64,000 bases of DNA from Mangrovibacter yixingensis (GTDB taxonomy: Bacteria > Pseudomonadota > Gammaproteobacteria > Enterobacterales > Enterobacteriaceae): contig NZ_JAIVKM010000010.1 of NCBI RefSeq assembly GCF_020523985.1, forward strand, positions 1-64,000, read 5' to 3'. A program made the translations under genes and the position numbers. The notes under the pieces were generated by a model. The model was not told the DNA's origin. It worked only from the letters and a program-made list of their open reading frames with translations, and made no database searches. Positions 62,955 to 64,000 of the stretch are shown in pieces; positions within the stretch are counted from its first letter, which is position 1; each line of letters starts with the position of its first letter.

Positions 62955-63236
62955 ATGTTAACTATCAACGCAGAAGTACGTAAAGAGCAGGGTAAGGGTG
63001 CGAGCCGCCGCCTGCGCACAGCGAACAAATTCCCGGCTATCGTATACGGCGGGACTGAAGCGCCTGTAGCTATCGAACTGGACCAGGATCTGGTTATGAA
63101 CCTGCAGTCCAAACCTGAGTTCTATGAAGAGCTGACTCTGGTTATCGACGGCAAAGAAGTGAAAGTAAAAGCTCAGGCTATGCAGCGTCACCCGTACAAG
63201 CCGAAAATGATGCATATCGATTTCGTTCGCGCTTAA
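62955..63236 (+). CDS. rplY: 50S ribosomal protein L25
   Basis: 93 residues from the ATG at 62955 (a GTG directly before is in frame). It is the short, single-domain L25 of enterobacteria (E. coli 94, with one extra internal residue), binding 5S r[22 protein letters not shown] and [16 protein letters not shown] are conserved. The backbone resumes here after the catabolic island. Confidence 0.97.
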   Translation: MLTINAEVRKEQGKGASRRLRTANKFPAIVYGGTEAPVAIELDQDLVMNLQSKPEFYEELTLVIDGKEVKVKAQAMQRHPYKPKMMHIDFVRA

Positions 63237-63251
63237 TCGTACGCTTCGAAT

Positions 63252-63279
63252 AAAAAACGCCGCTTAAGCGGCGTTTTTT
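63252..63279. terminator. Bidirectional terminator between rplY and yejK
   Basis: A perfect 28-bp palindrome, A6 then CGCCGCTT and its complement then T6, placed between the convergent rplY and yejK. Confidence 0.93.
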
Positions 63280-63321
63280 ATTGCCCGTCTTTTATCTGGC
63301 CCCGGAAGAGGCCATAACGGC

Positions 63322-64000
63322 TTAATTACCACCTGAAGTGCGGCGCTGTAACTGGTCGCGTAAATTCGGGGGAGTTCCTTTAATAGTTAATGTATCTGTT
63401 GCCGGGTCCCAAAACACGCGCTCGCCTAACAACATCGCATCAAAATTAATCGTCAACCCACCGCCGCTGCCCGCAAACTTGGTTAGCTGTTTTAGCGTAC
63501 TACGGTCTGCCGGGAAAGTTTCTTCCAGCTCGTAGCCCTGGGTTTCGGCAAAAGATTGAAAGTTTTGCTCGCCCAACACCGGAATTTCACCCGCCAGTGC
63601 CGAAAGTGCAATTTCTTCACCCGATTGCAGTTGTTCGTTGCAGTAGGTATAAACCTGCTGGCGTACATTCTGCCGCTCGCCTTTATCCAGTTCGCCCTGG
63701 GCCGCATAATCTTCCACAGCCTGAAGCAGGCCACGGTTTTGCGCTTTGGTATCAAGACCTTCACTGGCACCCAGGAAATCCATAAAGAAATCAGAAACTT
63801 TACGCCCTACCCGCCCTTTCAAAAAAGTCAGATAACGTTTGGATTCCGGGTTAGTTTCCCATTCAGTGAGATCAATACGCGCCACGATATCGGCGTGGTT
63901 AATATCCAAATAATGCGTGGTGCTCAAATCTAACTGTTCATTGACACGCATGCTGCTGAGGTTATTCAGCACTGCCACCAACAGGTATTCCACAGCCAGG
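63322..64000 (-). CDS. yejK: Nucleoid-associated protein YejK (NdpA), partial
   Basis: C-terminal 226 codons; the frame runs open through the right window edge, so the N-terminal about 110 residues (E. coli total 335) are missing. The visible part matches E. coli YejK closely: [40 protein letters not shown], and [20 protein letters not shown] to the conserved end RRTSGGN. It is a nucleoid-associated protein reported to interact with topoisomerase IV and gyrase in E. coli. Confidence 0.95.
   Translation of the reverse strand, partial: LAVEYLLVAVLNNLSSMRVNEQLDLSTTHYLDINHADIVARIDLTEWETNPESKRYLTFLKGRVGRKVSDFFMDFLGASEGLDTKAQNRGLLQAVEDYAAQGELDKGERQNVRQQVYTYCNEQLQSGEEIALSALAGEIPVLGEQNFQSFAETQGYELEETFPADRSTLKQLTKFAGSGGGLTINFDAMLLGERVFWDPATDTLTIKGTPPNLRDQLQRRTSGGN

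Overview
The window is a chromosomal segment of a non-Escherichia member of the Enterobacteriaceae. Its backbone follows the Escherichia coli order lysP - yeiE - yeiH - nfo - fruAKB - setB - yeiW - yeiP - yeiQ - yeiR - lpxT - mepS - pdeN - yejABEF - yejG - bcr - rsuA - radD - rplY - yejK, and nearly all of these proteins match their E. coli counterparts in length and motifs. The genus cannot be fixed from the sequence alone. I saw no rRNA, tRNA, CRISPR array, insertion sequence, transposase or integrase.

Four blocks interrupt the backbone. (1) About 1.97-4.81 kb, between lysP and yeiE: a four-gene polar amino-acid ABC transporter. (2) About 13.6-29.45 kb, between setB and yeiW: a roughly 16-kb island that reads as a complete bacterial sphingolipid (ceramide) system. 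(3) 30.83-32.02 kb: uxuA, placed divergently from yeiQ, which joins two successive hexuronate enzymes. (4) About 48.9-62.6 kb, between radD and rplY: an aromatic or heteroaromatic meta-cleavage catabolic island with its own PadR-type regulator, MFS importer and OprD-type porin.

The sphingolipid island holds a fatty-acyl-AMP ligase, an NAD-dependent epimerase/reductase, an acyl carrier protein and a serine palmitoyltransferase in one operon. Divergent from it are a GNAT-fold ceramide-synthase-like acyltransferase (YghO type), a second DgkA-type lipid kinase and an Asp/Asn-hydroxylase-fold dioxygenase. Then come three paralogous P-loop kinases and a MOP-family flippase (relatives of E. coli yghR/S/T/Q), an unrecognised alpha-helical protein with CHAD-like motifs, a YtfJ-like periplasmic protein, and a private LptF-LptG permease pair. 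The working model is synthesis at the inner membrane (FAAL, ACP, SPT, CerR, bCerS), optional 2-hydroxylation, head-group phosphorylation or decoration, flipping, and export to the outer membrane over the housekeeping Lpt bridge. The duplicated LptFG pair is the most striking part.

The catabolic island has a forward arm (extradiol dioxygenase, MFS, PhzS-like flavin hydroxylase, ACMSD-like amidohydrolase, FAH-family enzyme, HpaH-type hydratase, HpaI-type aldolase). Its reverse arm has an SDR, a SnoaL/NTF2-fold protein, a second FAH enzyme, a DUF3500 protein, a porin and RidA. Between the arms lies a PadR-DUF2218 fusion regulator. An 8-bp semi-palindrome (GATATRTY type) recurs with 16-17 bp spacing in front of the forward arm, the regulator and the reverse arm, and is a good candidate for its operator.
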